From positions 18,854-82,853 of the forward strand of contig DATMNI010000251.1 of the NCBI GenBank assembly GCA_035570275.1: a stretch of 64,000 nt of DNA, written 5' to 3'. Made by a program: the position numbers and the translations under genes. Below, piece by piece: positions 37,674-46,662 of this stretch. Every line of letters begins with the position of its first letter. The first letter of the stretch is position 1. Origin of the DNA: DATMNI01 sp035570275 (GTDB taxonomy: Bacteria; Acidobacteriota; Terriglobia; Bryobacterales; Bryobacteraceae). The notes under the pieces are model-generated. The model worked only from the letters and a program-made list of their open reading frames with translations, ran no database searches and had not been told where the DNA came from.

Positions 37674-37701
37674 CTGAAAGTTTGAAAGAAGGAGCCAACA
37701 A

Positions 37702-38742
37702 ATGATTATTTCCATGCGCCCCCACGCCACCCGGCAGGAAATCGACCGCGTGCGCGAGCGGATTGCCGACTTTGGATATAAGGTCCACTCCATCGAAGGC
37801 GAGGAGCGGGTTGTGATTGGAGTCGTCGGGGTTGGCGACGTCACGGCGTGCCTGGAATCTCTGGAGGCTTTTCCGGGAGTCGAGCGCGCGGTGCGAATCT
37901 CGGCGCCGTACAAATTCGTGAGCAAGGAATTCAAGAAAGGCCGCTCGGCGATCAAGGTCAACGGATTGGAAGTGGGCGGCGACGAGTTCATCGTGATGGC
38001 CGGACCCTGCTCGGTGGAAAGCGAGAAGCAAATCATGGAAACCGCCGAATTCGTCGCGGCTTCCGGCGCCCGCATGCTGCGCGGCGGCGCATTCAAGCCG
38101 CGCACGTCGCCATATGATTTCCAGGGTATGGAGTTGGAAGGCCTCAAACTTTTGCGTAAGGCCCGGCAGGCCACCGGCCTCGGCATCATCACCGAAGTCA
38201 TGAGCGACCGGGACGTGGAACTGGTCGCCGAATATGCCGACTGCATGCAGGTGGGGGCCCGCAACATGCAGAACTTTGCGCTGCTGAAATCGCTCGGCGG
38301 TTGCGGTCGCCCGGTTCTGCTCAAGCGCGGTCTCAGTTCCACCATCAAGGAATTGTTGATGTCGGCCGAATACATTGTGGCCCACGGCAACCCCGACGTC
38401 ATCCTGTGCGAGCGCGGCATCCGAACTTTTGAGACCGCCACCCGGAATACTTGCGACATCGCCGCCGTTCCCGTGCTCCATGAGTTGACGCACCTCCCGG
38501 TGGTCCTCGACCCCAGCCATGCCACCGGTAAACGAAGCCTGGTCCCGCCGCTTTCCCGCGCCGCCGTGGCGATCGGCGCCGATGGGTTGATCGTCGAAGT
38601 TCACCCGTGGCCCGAAAAAGCCGTCAGCGACGGCGCCCAGTCTCTCACCTTTCCGGATTTCGCCGGTATGATGCGCGACCTGGCGCCATACATCCGCCTT
38701 TGGAAGGAATCGCGCGCCCTTACCGCCGCGGCGGTGACTTAA
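37702..38742 (+). CDS. aroF: 3-deoxy-7-phosphoheptulonate (DAHP) synthase, type I-beta
   Basis: A 346-residue enzyme for the first step of the shikimate pathway, from PEP and erythrose-4-phosphate to DAHP. Residues 1-70 form the ferredoxin-like regulatory domain found in Thermotoga-type enzymes. The barrel follows with [68 protein letters not shown] and [17 protein letters not shown]. The ribosome site is GAAGGAG before the ATG. It is controlled by the attenuator just upstream and is probably also feedback-inhibited through the N-terminal domain. It has no operon partner downstream before a family-C repeat. Confidence 0.96.
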   Translation: MIISMRPHATRQEIDRVRERIADFGYKVHSIEGEERVVIGVVGVGDVTACLESLEAFPGVERAVRISAPYKFVSKEFKKGRSAIKVNGLEVGGDEFIVMAGPCSVESEKQIMETAEFVAASGARMLRGGAFKPRTSPYDFQGMELEGLKLLRKARQATGLGIITEVMSDRDVELVAEYADCMQVGARNMQNFALLKSLGGCGRPVLLKRGLSSTIKELLMSAEYIVAHGNPDVILCERGIRTFETATRNTCDIAAVPVLHELTHLPVVLDPSHATGKRSLVPPLSRAAVAIGADGLIVEVHPWPEKAVSDGAQSLTFPDFAGMMRDLAPYIRLWKESRALTAAAVT

Positions 38743-38754
38743 AGCAATTAGAAA

Positions 38755-38875
38755 CGGATGCCGGATGCCGGTGGCCGGTGGATTAGAAACGGATCTCAGA
38801 CGCCGGTGGCCCGGTGGTTGTGGGTTCACCGGCCACCGGCATCCGAGCGCAGCGAGCATCCGGCATCTGTTTCTA
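38755..38875. repeat. Repeat family C, copy 2
   Basis: Blocks of GATGCCGGATGCCGGTGGCC and CCGGTGGATTAGAAACGGAT lead into the inverted ACCGGCCACCGGCATCC. An inner GAGCGCAGCGAGC and a closing GCATCCGGCATCTG follow. It separates the DAHP synthase gene from the next start codon. Confidence 0.75.
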
Positions 38876-38890
38876 TGTGATACTGCATTC

Positions 38891-39805
38891 GTGACTCAAA
38901 AACTGCGCGCATGGCTGTTGGTGCTGATGGTAGCAACGCTGTGTGCCGCCTCCCTCGGAGGCCTGAATTGGTATCGCTCGCGCGCCCTCACGGTAATGAA
39001 CATGCTCCAGCGCCTGCCGGTGCAGGACGCACTGATCGTCTACATTGATTTCAGCGAACTGCGCCGCGGCGGCATCCTGGCACTGCTCGATGGTTCCAAG
39101 GTGGGAGAGGATGCCGATTACAAGAAGTTCGTCCAGCAGACCGAGTTTGACTACAAGCAGGACCTGGACTCGGCCCTGCTCGCCTTCGCCCCGGCGGGTA
39201 AATACATGCTGTTGAGCGGCCGCTTCGAGTGGACCAGCCTCAAGAAGTACGTCCAGACCCAGGGAGGAAGCTGCATTAACCTGCTTTGCCGGATGGCCGG
39301 AAGTGATCCGTCCCGGCACATCTCCTTCTTACCGGTGCAATCCAACCTGATGGCGCTGGCTGTGTCCAGCGACGAATCGGCGGCGTTGCGCATGACTGAG
39401 GTTGCTTCCCGACAGGGTCCCGATATACCGAATGCGCCGGTCTGGGCCTCCCTTCCACCCTCCATCGTGAGGTCCGGCACGAAACTGCCGGATGACGCCC
39501 AGAGATTTGCCAAGAGCCTGGAGCGCGCAGAATCGACCACCATCGAGTTCGTGGTGGAGGGCAACCATTACGCCGCCAAACTGAGCGTGCGCTGCACCAA
39601 CGAGCAGGATGCCGCCGCCCTGCAGGCCGAACTCACCAAAGCGACTGCCGCCCTGCTGCAGAACCTGCAAGTGAACCACCATAAGCCCGACCCGCTGGAA
39701 CTGGCAGGCGTCTTGTCCGCCGGCACTTTCACCAATCAAGGACGACAGGTGTTCGGCCATTGGGTGATCGAACAGGCATTTCTGCAGAACCTGCTGGCGG
39801 GGTAG
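38891..39805 (+). CDS. Exported hypothetical protein
   Basis: A 304-residue protein when started at GTG 38891; the frame is open further upstream but there translates the family-C repeat. The N-terminal hydrophobic segment AWLLVLMVATLCAASLGGL is a signal anchor or signal peptide. The rest is soluble and shows no domain I know; FLPVQSNLMALAVSSDESAA and TIEFVVEGNHYAAKLSVRC suggest a two-lobed alpha/beta fold of a kind often seen in Acidobacteriota hypothetical proteins. Confidence 0.7.
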   Translation: MTQKLRAWLLVLMVATLCAASLGGLNWYRSRALTVMNMLQRLPVQDALIVYIDFSELRRGGILALLDGSKVGEDADYKKFVQQTEFDYKQDLDSALLAFAPAGKYMLLSGRFEWTSLKKYVQTQGGSCINLLCRMAGSDPSRHISFLPVQSNLMALAVSSDESAALRMTEVASRQGPDIPNAPVWASLPPSIVRSGTKLPDDAQRFAKSLERAESTTIEFVVEGNHYAAKLSVRCTNEQDAAALQAELTKATAALLQNLQVNHHKPDPLELAGVLSAGTFTNQGRQVFGHWVIEQAFLQNLLAG

Positions 39806-39815
39806 AGGAAAGAGC

Positions 39816-40001
39816 ATGAGCGGCAGCCGCAGCGACCTTCACAAAGCGAGATTGCGCCGCGACCGCATCCGGCGCGAGAAACACGAGCAAAGCGCGGTAG
39901 CTGCCACGCCGGGCGATGGGTCAACCGGACAGATCGTATATTCGGGACACCGAATAAAAAGCCGAATGAAAAGCGGAATGAAAAGCGGAATGAAAAGCTG
40001 A
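39816..40001 (+). CDS. Small basic protein with C-terminal tandem repeat
   Basis: 61 codons, strongly basic (LHKARLRRDRIRREKHE), with a good ribosome site (GAGGAAAG) before the ATG. The last 12 residues come from a 12-base tandem repeat (AAAAGCGGAATG, about three units). Function unknown; possibly a small nucleic-acid-binding or spurious product. Confidence 0.45.
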   Translation: MSGSRSDLHKARLRRDRIRREKHEQSAVAATPGDGSTGQIVYSGHRIKSRMKSGMKSGMKS

Positions 40002-40067
40002 GTTGCTTGACGGGATCGTCTTTGCTATACTTCCGCCAGCCTCAGTCTCAGAACACGGAGTTAGAAT

Positions 40068-43000
40068 ATGCTTTCAAGGCCGGCGCGCGTGTGTCTTTGC
40101 CTTTTGGCCGGGACCACTCTCTTTGCGCAAACTGATCGGGCTGTGCTGCGAGGAGTCATCAAAGACTCGTCGGGAGCATCTGTTCCCAACGCTCAAATCA
40201 CCGTCACCGAAATCCAAACCAACATCCAAGCCCGCGCGCTGACCAGCGATGCGAATGGAAATTTTGAGGTCCCCGACCTCAAGCCCACACTCTACCGTGT
40301 GAAGGCCGATGCGGCGGGGTTCAAAAGCTTCCTTGCCCAGGACGTGCAGATGGAAGCCGGGCAGGTGCGCCGCCTGGATATAGCCTTGGAAGTGGGTGCC
40401 GCCACCGAATCGATCACGGTCGAAGCCGGCGCCGCGGTGATCCAGACCGAGACGGGCACCATCAGCGGCGAACTGGACACGGCCAAGAAGTATCCAGCCA
40501 CGCCATTCGTGGATATCTATCCATCGCCGTTTGCCTTGATGACGACCATGCCGAACATACAGGGCAACGGTTGGGCGATGGTGATGGCGGGCATCTCTGA
40601 CAGGAATAAGCAGACCTACGCTTTTGACGGTATTCCCAACGACACCAGCGGCGACCAGATGGACAACCCGAACTTCTACGAGACGGTTCAGGTGACCACA
40701 GTGAACGCCGATGTGGACAGCGGCCGGGCCGGAAGCTTCAACATGATTTCCAAGCACGGCGGCAACGATTTCCACGGCGATGCGTACTACAAGAACGAGA
40801 ACAGCACGCTGAACGCCAGCAACGACACCATTCCAGCCACCAAAAAGATCCCCTACCTGTTCCATGAATTCGAGGCGCAGGTGGGCGGGCGCATTATCAA
40901 GAACCGTACGTTCTTCTTTGTGGGATGGATGCACCAGAAGATCCCGCTCGGCACCAACGAAATCCAGACCATGCCGACCACCCTCGAGAGATCCGGCAAC
41001 TTTAGCCAGTTTGCCACCATCAAAGATCCGACCACGAACGCGCCATTCCCCAACCAGATTATTCCGGCCAACCGCATCAATGGCACGGCTCAGAACGTGG
41101 TGAACACCTACTACGTGAATCCGACGAACGCGGCCCTGAGCAACAACTACGTTTGGTTCTTCCCGTACAACAACGATTTGTATAAGGGCGACTGGCCGTT
41201 CTTCCGCATCGATCACAAGCTGACGCAAAACAACAACCTCTATTTCCGCTTCATGCGCCGCATTACGCCATACGTCTCCGCCGGAGTGCAACCCGCGTTA
41301 AATACCACTTCCGCACGTAACCAGGGACAGATAGCGGCTTCCGACACCTGGGTGGTGAAGACCAACCTGGTCAATAGCCTGACTTTCGGCTACCAGACTG
41401 ACCTTCAGCACGCCGGGGAACCGGAACTGAACGTGAAACCTCTCACCGGCGACCTGGCGGACCAGTTACTCGGCCTGCAGGGCGTGAACACCGGGGGCTT
41501 CAAGTCTCAAGGGTTTCCGACCATGACCGTCTCGGGTCTTTCGACGTTGTCCATGGGCGCCGGCGGGGCTAGCGGCAACATTTCCAACAACAGCGGCATC
41601 TATACGCTGAACGACAGCGCCACCTGGTCCCATGGGAAGCATGTGGTGAAGTTCGGCGCCAACCTCATGCACCTGTTTTTCCTCGGCAATGCAACCATCT
41701 CAACCGCCGTATATGGGAGTTACACCTTTAACGGCTCGATCACGGGCGTGGCCTTTGCCGATTTCCTGCTGGGGGAACCCTTCCAGTCCAGCCGCCTGGT
41801 GAACCCGCTGGTTAACCGTTATTCCACTCAAGATGTGATAGCGCCCTTTATCAGCGACAGCTTCAAGATAACCGACAAGTTGACGCTGGAGTTCGGGCTG
41901 CGGTGGGACCTTACCACGGTTCCGACTTACAAAGACGGTCTGATGTACAATTACAACCCGACCGCGAACCAGGTGATCGTCAGCCAGAAAGGATTGGCGG
42001 CGATCAGCCCATTGTATCCGTCCAACATCAATATCGTAGCCGGCAATCCCGTGCCCTCTCCCGATATGCACAACTTCCGTCCCCGCGCTTCTTTCGCGTA
42101 CCGTCTGAACGACAAGACAGTCATACGCGGCGGCTACGGCGAGTTTAGCGAGTCGTTCGGCTATAACTCCTGGCTGAATAACGGCGGTCCCTACCAGATC
42201 ACCCAGACCTACACCAACACCATCACCGACGGCGTGCCCCTGCTTTCGTTCCCCAACGCGTTTCCGAGCAGCCTGTCGTTGGCGGCGATTCCCAATCAGA
42301 GCATTACCGCCTATCCTCAGAAGCAGGACTTTGGCGCCATCCGCCAGTTCAACCTGACGCTGGAGCGGGAATGGCGCGGTCTCGGCTTGCGCGCTTCCTA
42401 CATTGGTACCCGCGGCTCGGGTCTGAATTACAGCTTGAACGTGGACAAGCCGAAGGCCAGCACTACGGCATTCACTTCGGCTGCGTATCCCATTCAGCCG
42501 TTTACGGGCGTTACCGAATACCGGCAGGACGGCCAGTTGCGCTATAACTCGGCTCAGTTGGAAGTGTCGAAGCGGATGGGCCAGGTCACTTTCGACGCCA
42601 GTTGGACCTGGTCGAACACCATGTACAATTACGGCATCACCGAGAACCCGTACAACCTGGACCGCTGGGCGCGCGATCCTTACGCGCGGCGCCAGTACAT
42701 CCCGATCTCTGCCACCTGGCTGATTCCCCTTGGGAAGGGACGCCAGTTTCTGGCCGGCGCTCCCGGGGTGGTCGATGCCATCGTGGGCGGCTGGAATCTC
42801 CAGACCATCGGGACTCTGGCTTCCGGTACCTACTTCTCGCCGTCCTTCACCGGCACCAATCCGTCCAACACCAACACCTCCGGCGGCCTGCCGGACTGCC
42901 TCTCCAACGGCAACCTGTCGAACGGGACTCGCACCTGGAACCAGTGGTTCAATCCGGCGGCCTTCGCCATCCCCCAGGCGGGCCAGTTCGGCAACTGCGG

Positions 43001-43268
43001 TGCCAACACCTTGGTCGGGCCCGGAATCTACGTGATGCACGCCAGTCTCTCCAAGGACTTCCACATCAAGGAGCGGCTCAAGGCCACCTTGACTGGACAG
43101 TTTTCGAATATCTTTAACCACCCCAGTCTGGGAAACGGCACACCGCCGACTCCCAACACCGCCATCAACCAGCCGAATCCCGGGCAGTTCACTGCCGAGG
43201 AACCGTTCTATAACCCGGAACGGCAGGGTGCCCGGCAGGTCGGTTTGAAACTTCGCTTATCGTGGTAG
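40068..43268 (+). CDS. Oar-like TonB-dependent outer-membrane receptor (second)
   Basis: A 1066-residue protein: signal peptide ending LFAQ (about 22), carboxypeptidase-regulatory-like domain at about 28-110 (LRGVIKDSSGASVPNAQITV), plug-like segment with DGIPNDTSGDQM and SFNMISKHGGNDFHG, then a long barrel ending in Leu-Ser-Trp, an aromatic terminus expected of outer-membrane barrels. It is only distantly similar to the receptor at 23732 by eye. Seven bases separate it from the cytochrome-UnbV gene, so the two are co-expressed. Confidence 0.93.
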   Translation: MLSRPARVCLCLLAGTTLFAQTDRAVLRGVIKDSSGASVPNAQITVTEIQTNIQARALTSDANGNFEVPDLKPTLYRVKADAAGFKSFLAQDVQMEAGQVRRLDIALEVGAATESITVEAGAAVIQTETGTISGELDTAKKYPATPFVDIYPSPFALMTTMPNIQGNGWAMVMAGISDRNKQTYAFDGIPNDTSGDQMDNPNFYETVQVTTVNADVDSGRAGSFNMISKHGGNDFHGDAYYKNENSTLNASNDTIPATKKIPYLFHEFEAQVGGRIIKNRTFFFVGWMHQKIPLGTNEIQTMPTTLERSGNFSQFATIKDPTTNAPFPNQIIPANRINGTAQNVVNTYYVNPTNAALSNNYVWFFPYNNDLYKGDWPFFRIDHKLTQNNNLYFRFMRRITPYVSAGVQPALNTTSARNQGQIAASDTWVVKTNLVNSLTFGYQTDLQHAGEPELNVKPLTGDLADQLLGLQGVNTGGFKSQGFPTMTVSGLSTLSMGAGGASGNISNNSGIYTLNDSATWSHGKHVVKFGANLMHLFFLGNATISTAVYGSYTFNGSITGVAFADFLLGEPFQSSRLVNPLVNRYSTQDVIAPFISDSFKITDKLTLEFGLRWDLTTVPTYKDGLMYNYNPTANQVIVSQKGLAAISPLYPSNINIVAGNPVPSPDMHNFRPRASFAYRLNDKTVIRGGYGEFSESFGYNSWLNNGGPYQITQTYTNTITDGVPLLSFPNAFPSSLSLAAIPNQSITAYPQKQDFGAIRQFNLTLEREWRGLGLRASYIGTRGSGLNYSLNVDKPKASTTAFTSAAYPIQPFTGVTEYRQDGQLRYNSAQLEVSKRMGQVTFDASWTWSNTMYNYGITENPYNLDRWARDPYARRQYIPISATWLIPLGKGRQFLAGAPGVVDAIVGGWNLQTIGTLASGTYFSPSFTGTNPSNTNTSGGLPDCLSNGNLSNGTRTWNQWFNPAAFAIPQAGQFGNCGANTLVGPGIYVMHASLSKDFHIKERLKATLTGQFSNIFNHPSLGNGTPPTPNTAINQPNPGQFTAEEPFYNPERQGARQVGLKLRLSW

Positions 43269-43275
43269 ATCGACA

Positions 43276-45852
43276 TTGGTGATTCTCGGAATTGCCCTGA
43301 TGATGGGGGCCGCGCCATGCGGTCCCTGTCATCAGACCATCGTACCGTCCTTCCAGCAGACCGCCCACTTCCTCACCTCTAGTCCCGCCAATTCCACGAC
43401 TATCCTCGGCAGTTTCACGGAAGGCCACAATATCCTCCAGACAGCCGTACCTGGAGTCTCTTTCCGCATGGAGCGGAAGGGAGACGCCTTCTACCAGACT
43501 GCCTTCGATCGCGGCCGTACGCACAGTGAGCGCTTCGATCTGGTGCTGGGCTCGGGGCGGCGCGGGCAAAGCTATCTCTATTGGAAGGGCGGGCTGCTCT
43601 ACCAGTTGCCTGTCTCCTACCTGGCCCTTACCGGGGGATGGATGAACAGCCCCGGTTACCCGGATGGGGAAGTGCACTTCGAGCGCGTCATTCCCCCGCA
43701 GTGCCTGAAATGCCACGCCACCGAGGGCGCCAGGGCGGGCCAGTTCGAGGCGGGCATCACCTGCCAGAAATGCCACGGACCCGCCGACCAACATCCCGGC
43801 ATCCGCAATCCGGCGAATCTGGACCGCGACGGCAAGGTGGCTCTCTGCGCAGCCTGCCATTCGGGCCTGGGCGATGGCGATGGCGGTGGCGGTGGCGCGG
43901 AAGCCGATGTCCACGGCAACCAGGCAGGCCTGCTGCGGCAGAGCCAGTGCTATCGGAACAGCCCCGGGATGTCATGTGGTACCTGCCACAATATCCACCG
44001 TGTGGAGAGGGACCTGGTGGCGATGTCGGCGCACTGTGCCACTTGCCATCCGGCGCCGCAGCACAAGCGGACGGCGAAGGCCGGCAACTGCATCGATTGC
44101 CACATGCCCCGGCAGGAATCCAAGGTGATCACGTTCCGGACATCCGGCTCGCAGCTCGCGCAGCAGTACCGCACGCACAAGATCGCCATCTACGAGGATC
44201 AGGCGCCGAAGCGGCAGCCCCCGCCCCAGCCCCCGCCCCAGCCCAAGGATGCGGCCGGCGCGCGGGCCGGCGTGCAGTTCAACGACGTGGCGGCCGAGGC
44301 GGGGATTACATTCCGCCACGAGAACGGCGCGTCGGCGGAGAAGCACATGTTCGAGACGTTCGGCTCTGGTGTGGGCGTCATCGATTTCGACAACGATGGG
44401 TGGCCCGACTTGTTTTTTGCCAACGGAGCCGACCTTGGGCACGGCAAGCGATCGCCGGGCAACGCCCTGTACCGGAACCTTGGCAACGGAAAGTTCGAAG
44501 ACGTCACGGCAAAGGCCGGCGTGGCGGGCAACGGAATGTTCGCCACCGGCGTGACCGTGGGCGACTATGATAACGACGGCTGGCTCGATATATACGTCAC
44601 CGGCTATGGCGGCAACCAGCTTTTTCACAACAACGGCGACGGCACGTTCACGGATGTGACTGCGAAGGCGGGGGTCGCGGGCGGTGGGTGGAGCAGCAGC
44701 GCGGCCTGGGTGGACTACGATCGCGACGGCTACCTGGATTTATTCGTGGCCCGCTACGTGGATTACGATATCAAGACCGCGCCGTACTGCGGTTACCAGA
44801 AACCGGGCTACCGCATGTACTGCGACCCGCAGCAGTTCGACGGCATGCCGGCCCTGCTCTACCACAACAACCGGGATGGCACTTTCACCGAGGTTGGGCG
44901 GAAGGCCGGCGTGGCGAACCCGGCGGGCAAGGGGCTGGGCGTGGCGATCGGCGACATTGATGGCGACGGCTGGCCCGATATATTCGTGGCCAACGATGGC
45001 GTCCGCAATTTTCTTTACCGCAATAAAGGCAACGGCACCTTCGACGACATCGCGTACGGCGCCGGTGTGGGATTCGACATGAACGGCAAGACGCTGAATG
45101 GCATGGGCGCGGAGATTGCCGACCTGGACGGCGACGGCTTGCCGGACATCTTCTTCACGGCTTTTTCGCGCCAGTACAACCCATTCTTCCGTAATCTGGG
45201 AAAGCTGCTGTTCGAAGACACGACGCTGAAAGCGGGATTGCCGTCCAGCGTGGAGACCTTGGGATTCGGAACCAAGGCGTTCGACTACGACAACGACGGC
45301 AATCTGGATATTTACATCGCCAACGGGCACGTCACCGACAATGTGAAGCTCTACGATCCGCAGCTCTCTTACCGGCAGACCGACCTGCTGTACCGGAATT
45401 CGGGCGGTGGGCATTTCCGCGACGTCTCGGCCGAAAGCGGCCCGGCGTTCCGCATCCAGCACGTGGGGCGCGGCGCCGCGGTGGCGGATTTCGATAATGA
45501 CGGCGATCTGGATATCGTGGTGACGGATGCCGGCGGCCGGCCCATGCTGCTGCGCAATGACGGGGGAAACCGCAACCATTGGATCGCCGTCCGCGCCCGG
45601 GGCCGCGAGAGCAATCGCTTCGGAATCGGCTGCAAGGTGCGGGTGTGGAGCGGCGGCCGCACCCAGTTGCGCGAGATCAACCCGTACGGCAGCTATCTGA
45701 GCACCAGCGACGTGCGCCTGTTTTTCGGCTTGGGCAGCGAGGCGAACATCACCCGGCTGGAGATCGCCTGGCCCAGCGGGAAAAAGCAGGTAATCGAAAA
45801 TGCTCGCGCCAACCAGGTGCTGACGTTGGACGAGGCCGACGCGAAGCGCTGA
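43276..45852 (+). CDS. Seven-heme cytochrome c fused to VCBS-ASPIC/UnbV
   Basis: An 858-residue fusion. Residues about 1-300 contain seven CxxCH heme sites: CGPCH, CLKCH, CQKCH, CAACH, CGTCH, CATCH and CIDCH, as in multiheme cytochromes of the c554/NrfB-like class. A P-Q-P-rich linker (about 312-326) leads to a VCBS propeller with FDNDGWPDLFF, YDNDGWLDIYV, YDRDGYLDLFV, DIDGDGWPDIFV and FDNDGDLDIVV. The C-terminal ASPIC/UnbV domain includes NRFGIGCKVRVW and YLSTSDVRLFFGLG. Start GTG 43276 (in-frame TTG just before). The N-terminus is short and hydrophobic, so export by Sec is expected. Joining electron transfer to UnbV suggests a redox role for a surface complex with the upstream receptor. Confidence 0.92.
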   Translation: MVILGIALMMGAAPCGPCHQTIVPSFQQTAHFLTSSPANSTTILGSFTEGHNILQTAVPGVSFRMERKGDAFYQTAFDRGRTHSERFDLVLGSGRRGQSYLYWKGGLLYQLPVSYLALTGGWMNSPGYPDGEVHFERVIPPQCLKCHATEGARAGQFEAGITCQKCHGPADQHPGIRNPANLDRDGKVALCAACHSGLGDGDGGGGGAEADVHGNQAGLLRQSQCYRNSPGMSCGTCHNIHRVERDLVAMSAHCATCHPAPQHKRTAKAGNCIDCHMPRQESKVITFRTSGSQLAQQYRTHKIAIYEDQAPKRQPPPQPPPQPKDAAGARAGVQFNDVAAEAGITFRHENGASAEKHMFETFGSGVGVIDFDNDGWPDLFFANGADLGHGKRSPGNALYRNLGNGKFEDVTAKAGVAGNGMFATGVTVGDYDNDGWLDIYVTGYGGNQLFHNNGDGTFTDVTAKAGVAGGGWSSSAAWVDYDRDGYLDLFVARYVDYDIKTAPYCGYQKPGYRMYCDPQQFDGMPALLYHNNRDGTFTEVGRKAGVANPAGKGLGVAIGDIDGDGWPDIFVANDGVRNFLYRNKGNGTFDDIAYGAGVGFDMNGKTLNGMGAEIADLDGDGLPDIFFTAFSRQYNPFFRNLGKLLFEDTTLKAGLPSSVETLGFGTKAFDYDNDGNLDIYIANGHVTDNVKLYDPQLSYRQTDLLYRNSGGGHFRDVSAESGPAFRIQHVGRGAAVADFDNDGDLDIVVTDAGGRPMLLRNDGGNRNHWIAVRARGRESNRFGIGCKVRVWSGGRTQLREINPYGSYLSTSDVRLFFGLGSEANITRLEIAWPSGKKQVIENARANQVLTLDEADAKR

Positions 45853-45906
45853 GGGGTTGGCAGGGCCGAGCAGCGTGCCTGACGACTGCTCCGGGCCGGC
45901 CGGGAA

Positions 45907-46233
45907 CTACTCGCCGCCGAACCCAACCCTAAAACATGCCCGCACCGACTCCCAGTCCGAATCGGAGAGTCTTCCGATCAGCCGGACTTCGCGCTGGGGT
46001 AGAGTGACGGGAAACAGCCTGAAGTACGACGCCGAATGTAGCCCCGCTTGCCTCCAATCACGCAACGCGCAGTCGGTCGGGGTCAACGGCTTCGGAGGCT
46101 GAGAGGTGATGAGGCCCACCACCACGTCGGGCCTATGTCGATGGTAGTCTTCCGTCGAGAGCACCACTGCGGGACGAGTCTTTGTCACCTGGGCGCCGGG
46201 AAATGCGCCCACGACGACGTCTTCAGGCTTCAA
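45907..46233 (-). CDS. MazF/PemK-like toxin
   Basis: A 108-residue protein of the MazF/PemK endoribonuclease fold: an early strand DVVVGAFPGAQVTKTRPAVV (the family's R-P-[AV]-[VL]-V turn), then VVVGLITSQP and a final strand LPQREVRLIGRLSDSD. The start overlaps the antitoxin stop by four bases. It probably cleaves mRNA when unopposed. Confidence 0.82.
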   Translation of the reverse strand: MKPEDVVVGAFPGAQVTKTRPAVVLSTEDYHRHRPDVVVGLITSQPPKPLTPTDCALRDWRQAGLHSASYFRLFPVTLPQREVRLIGRLSDSDWESVRACFRVGFGGE

Positions 46234-46445
46234 TGGTCTTCCCGCTCCTGATCCTCGAAGCGCTGCACGGCAGCGGCTGTAGCGTCGGCGAGATCTTCGT
46301 CAGTCCAGGAATCGGACCACTCGATCATGCGCCCGCCCGTAAGATCGGCAAGTTGACAAGCCCAATTCAGGACCTTCCCAGCTTCTTCCGGCGGGAGTGC
46401 CCGGACCACACTGATTAGCGATTCTTCCTGTGCGCTGAGCACCAT
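46230..46445 (-). CDS. Antitoxin of the MazF-like pair
   Basis: A 71-residue acidic helical protein (RALPPEEAGKVLNWACQLAD, then WTDEDLADATAAAVQRFEDQ) with no named DNA-binding domain. Small size, acidic tail and ATGA overlap with the MazF-like gene make antitoxin the natural reading. It is divergent from the TPR gene at 46663. Confidence 0.7.
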   Translation of the reverse strand: MVLSAQEESLISVVRALPPEEAGKVLNWACQLADLTGGRMIEWSDSWTDEDLADATAAAVQRFEDQEREDH

Positions 46446-46549
46446 ATTCTCATTCTATCCTCACCGAATGCCGCGGATGCCTGTCTGGAAACCCGGCGAC
46501 TTTGACGCAACGATGCGGACAGTTGCGGCGGAGGTCGGCCGGCTCGCTG

Positions 46550-46625
46550 TGCATCGCGCAGGCGGTTTAGCAATCCGCCGAAGATTAACAACCGTGGTTA
46601 GCAAACCGGTTGGCAACCTGCCTCA
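46550..46625. repeat. Palindromic repeat family A, degenerate copy 3
   Basis: GGCGGTTTAGCAATCCGCC is an internal palindrome, then TTAACAACC, GGTTAGCAAACCGG and TTGGCAACCTGCC complete the family-A order. The copy is more diverged than those at 79 and 57563. It lies just before the promoter of the TPR gene. Confidence 0.65.
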
Positions 46626-46650
46626 CGAGAGCCGGCGTAGCCCCTGCTGT

Positions 46651-46656
46651 TATAAT
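46651..46656 (+). promoter_or_regulatory. Perfect -10 box giving a leaderless transcript
   Basis: TATAAT ends seven bases before the GTG at 46663, so the predicted transcription start coincides with the start codon. No Shine-Dalgarno is present. A clear -35 was not found at 16-18 bases. Confidence 0.45.
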
Positions 46657-46662
46657 CTGACC

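Noticed and set aside
38765..38890. N-terminal extension of the protein at 38891
   Set aside because: These codons translate a family-C repeat; the GTG at 38891 is directly followed by a clean signal segment.
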